Part shown: positions 41,484 through 43,292 of the stretch, piece by piece
How the letters are laid out: each line of letters starts with the position of its first letter
How positions within the stretch are numbered: position 1 is the first letter of the stretch
From: a virus
DNA: 43,292 nt
Strand: one strand, 5' to 3'
IMG/VR virus record: IMGVR_UViG_3300036760_000310
Location: 1-43,292 of that record
The notes under the pieces: generated by a model
Told to the model about the DNA's origin: nothing
The model's database searches: none
The model's input: only the letters and a program-made list of their open reading frames with translations
Position numbers and translations under genes: made by a program

Positions 41484-42539
41484 TCATCGGATCCCTGATG
41501 CGGTTTTTGTTGCGTGTTGATCAATAATATCGGCCATTTCCCGCTCCAAGCGGCGCGCCACCTCCCAAACCTCGGGATCGATCGCGTGCATGTAGCGCTC
41601 CGTGGCGCCGGCATTGGTGTGACCCAAAAACATGCCGATCGCCTTCCGGCTTCCCCCGCCGGCGGTGGCCACGTATCCCGCCCAGTGCCTCACCTGGTGG
41701 AACGAGTATCGCGTTAGTCCGAGCCGCCGGCAAAGGTCGTGCAGCCGGTGCAGCTCTGAGTCGTAATTGAGTCGGCCGCCGGCGACGCCTCGAAAGACGT
41801 ACTCTCGCCCAGAGAGGAGTGGAACCAGCGCAGAGACGGCCAGTTGTGTGAGTGGTTGTGGACGCTTCCGCTCGTGGCCGCCGACATTTTTCCGCGTCGT
41901 CAGCAGGCAGAACGGCCGGTCCCCGTCGAGGAAGACCTCGGCGACCTTGAGGCGGGCCATTTCGACGAACCGCGCTCCGGTCTGCGACTGCACGGTGAGG
42001 AGGGCCCCCAATGCCGCGTCCGCTCCCAAGATGAGCTTCTGCAGATCCGCCTTGGGGATGGGATCTATCTGCGTCTCGGGCTCGGGCACCTTGGAGATCC
42101 GTGCGGCCGGGTTACTGTCGACGGCCTGTGCTTTCAGCGCATAGTTAAAGACGGCCTTCGAGACCTTCAAATACTCATTCAGGCTTCGAGCCGATCGCCC
42201 ATCTGCTGCTAGGTCCGTGAGACACCAATCCACATGACCCGTCGTAATCTCACGCGGCGCCAAAAGCCAGAGGCTAGCGAACCCACGATGCAGTTTAACC
42301 CGGAGCTGATACGTCCAATCTTCGGACTTGGTGCGTTCTGAGGTAGACAAAAAGGCGGCCACAAGGTCGCCGAAGGTTGGATATGTATCTAGCAGGCCAA
42401 GCGCGAGCCGCCTACGGTGCGCGTGCTCGGCATCGCGCGCCAACCGTTTTGAGGGGAACCCACGCTTGCTGTACCGTCTACCCGCAGCCTCAAAGTGGTA
42501 GCGGAACCGCTGACTTTTAACATCACGGTAGACGGACAC
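41484..42539 (-). CDS. Tyrosine integrase
   Basis: A 351-residue recombinase from GTG at 42539 (VSVYRDVKSQRFRYHF). A core-binding domain (about 50-145) is followed by the catalytic domain: Arg190 in TGARFVEMARL, Lys217 in TTRKNVGG, His281-Arg284 in HQVRHWAG, His307 in LGHTNAGATERYM and Tyr316. It integrates the phage into the host chromosome, which supports a temperate lifestyle. It shares an operon with a replication-initiator-like gene and a Cys-rich gene. An upstream start is possible but would overlap the early operon regulator. Confidence 0.85.
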   Translation of the reverse strand: MSVYRDVKSQRFRYHFEAAGRRYSKRGFPSKRLARDAEHAHRRRLALGLLDTYPTFGDLVAAFLSTSERTKSEDWTYQLRVKLHRGFASLWLLAPREITTGHVDWCLTDLAADGRSARSLNEYLKVSKAVFNYALKAQAVDSNPAARISKVPEPETQIDPIPKADLQKLILGADAALGALLTVQSQTGARFVEMARLKVAEVFLDGDRPFCLLTTRKNVGGHERKRPQPLTQLAVSALVPLLSGREYVFRGVAGGRLNYDSELHRLHDLCRRLGLTRYSFHQVRHWAGYVATAGGGSRKAIGMFLGHTNAGATERYMHAIDPEVWEVARRLEREMADIIDQHATKTASGIR

Positions 42540-42571
42540 AAGCCGCTTGTCCCATAATGTCGAGACGAATG

Positions 42572-42586
42572 CAATAGAGCCTATTG
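42572..42586. promoter_or_regulatory. CAATAG-AGC-CTATTG palindrome between integrase and early operons
   Basis: A perfect inverted repeat of six bases with a three-base spacer. It lies between the divergent integrase start (42539) and the ribbon-helix-helix gene (42619), and overlaps a TTGACA hexamer. Upstream, TAGACG (42529-42534), 18 bases and CATAAT (42553-42558) is a weak rightward promoter. It may be an operator for the small regulator next to it. Confidence 0.45.
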
Positions 42587-42618
42587 ACAAAGTGCAGAAA
42601 AAAGAGGAAGAAAGGCTC

Positions 42619-42792
42619 ATGGACAACCCAACCACACACAAAGCAAAGATACCGAAGATCACGATTGCGTGTGATTCCGACGCGCAGCGCTCGCGGTTTG
42701 TTCGCGCCGCGCGTCGAGCAGACAAGTCGGTAGCAAAATGGGCGCGCGAGGTTCTGGAGCGTGAGGCGCGCGGACATGCCGTTACTGATTGA
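42619..42792 (+). CDS. Ribbon-helix-helix-like regulator, 57 aa
   Basis: The protein begins MDNPTTHKAKIPKITIACDS, then SRFVRAARRADKSVAKWARE and VLEREARG. A strand followed by two helices with the S-x-A-x-WARE-x-LE-x-EA ending is typical of Arc/MetJ-type DNA-binding proteins. A strong ribosome site (AGAGGAAGAAAGG) precedes the start. It is the first rightward gene, divergent from integrase, and a good candidate for the lysogeny switch or integrase control. Confidence 0.7.
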   Translation: MDNPTTHKAKIPKITIACDSDAQRSRFVRAARRADKSVAKWAREVLEREARGHAVTD

Positions 42793-42880
42793 AATAGGCG
42801 CACGCTTCGGGCGTTGGACCGTTGAAGCGTCGGCCGCGCGTACCACAAACGAATCGCTGAACGGAAGGGAGAACCGATGA
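42776..42880 (+). CDS. Small coupled protein, 34 aa (weak)
   Basis: ATG at 42776 after GAGGCGCGCGGAC, with stop at 42878-42880 overlapping the next start (ATGA). The sequence begins MPLLIEIGARFGRWTVEASA and ends NGRENR. The IGxRFGRWTV piece is a common N-terminal motif of AP2/HNH-type phage proteins, so this may be a shortened remnant. It overlaps the regulator gene by 17 bases. Confidence 0.4.
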   Translation: MPLLIEIGARFGRWTVEASAARTTNESLNGRENR

Positions 42881-43148
42881 AGACGAAGGAACGAGCAGTG
42901 TTGGTCACCACGGAGTATCGTGGTGTGTTTTTCGGCTACGCGACGCACACGGATGGCGACACGATCAAGTTGAGTCGCGCGCGCAACTGCATCTATTGGA
43001 GCACCGACATGCGGGGCTATCTGGGCCTGGCGCATTCCGGGCCAAGCGCGGGCTGCCGGATCGGGCCGCCAGCAGACATCGAGCTGCGAAAGGTAACCTC
43101 TGTCGTTGAGGTAACAGCCGAGGCTATCGCGGCGTGGGAAACATCACC

Positions 43149-43161
<13 letters not shown>
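42877..43161 (+). CDS. Phage protein of the DUF6948 type, 94 aa
   Basis: The motif VTTEYRGVFFGYATHTDGDT, then ARNCIYWSTDMRGYLGLAHS, and VVEVTAEAIAAWE at the end are typical of a small conserved phage protein group. A strong ribosome site (GGAAGGGAG) precedes the start. It comes before the Gly-X repeat gene, whose start overlaps its end. The function of the group is unknown to me. Confidence 0.7.

Positions 43162-43292
<131 letters not shown>

Noticed and set aside
42584-42606. TTGACA at 42584 as a rightward promoter
   Set aside because: At 16-18 bases downstream there is only GAAGAA-like sequence and no -10; the hexamer is better read as part of the palindrome.

Overview
The window reads as the near-complete genome of a temperate, short-tailed (podovirus-like) phage with high GC, probably from a metagenome. 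The capsid protein looks like the N4 gp56 family and the portal like the P22 type. There is a terminase pair, a tail-nozzle-like protein, a 1,760-residue polyvalent protein, a SleB-type endolysin with a two-helix holin candidate, and a tyrosine integrase. I see no tape measure or sheath gene, which fits a short tail. The first 100 bases equal the last 100, and an open reading frame runs across the join, so the molecule is probably circular or circularly permuted (about 43,192 unique bases). The host is not identifiable. Several signal peptides and lipoboxes and the long Thr-Pro linkers suggest a bacterium rich in TPT-type secreted proteins, such as Chloroflexota or some Desulfobacterota-like lineages; this is only an inference.

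Layout (circular view). (1) A rightward early block starts at 42619 (ribbon-helix-helix regulator), crosses the join and ends at 9360. It holds a Gly-X dipeptide repeat protein, a RecE-like PD-(D/E)XK nuclease, an HNH protein, a Sak4/RecA-like ATPase, a nucleotidyltransferase-like protein, a RuvC-like resolvase, two coiled-coil proteins, and a run of small overlapping genes that share a recurrent 3' tail and ribosome binding site. The block ends with a secreted protein. (2) A leftward late block runs from 37777 to 9361. In transcription order it holds a lipoprotein and membrane proteins, small and large terminase, portal, scaffold-like protein, capsid protein, a possible decoration protein, three exported Thr-Pro-linked proteins interleaved with head-tail and tail genes, internal or ejection proteins, endolysin and holin. 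(3) A short rightward block at 37793-40048 holds small zinc-binding and regulator-like genes and carries most of the visible promoters, operators and terminators. (4) A leftward operon at 42539-40090 holds integrase, a replication-initiator-like protein and a Cys-rich protein.

How the genes work together. The nuclease, Sak4-like ATPase and RuvC-like resolvase form a recombination and replication-support set; no DNA polymerase or helicase is visible, so host enzymes are probably used. The late genes are almost all overlapping or a few bases apart, so they look like one transcription unit. The most unusual content is the exported, Thr-Pro-linked multi-domain proteins inside the late operon, the Gly-X repeat gene at the join, the repeated junction cassette of the early genes, and several short DNA motifs repeated at gene boundaries and in non-coding DNA.
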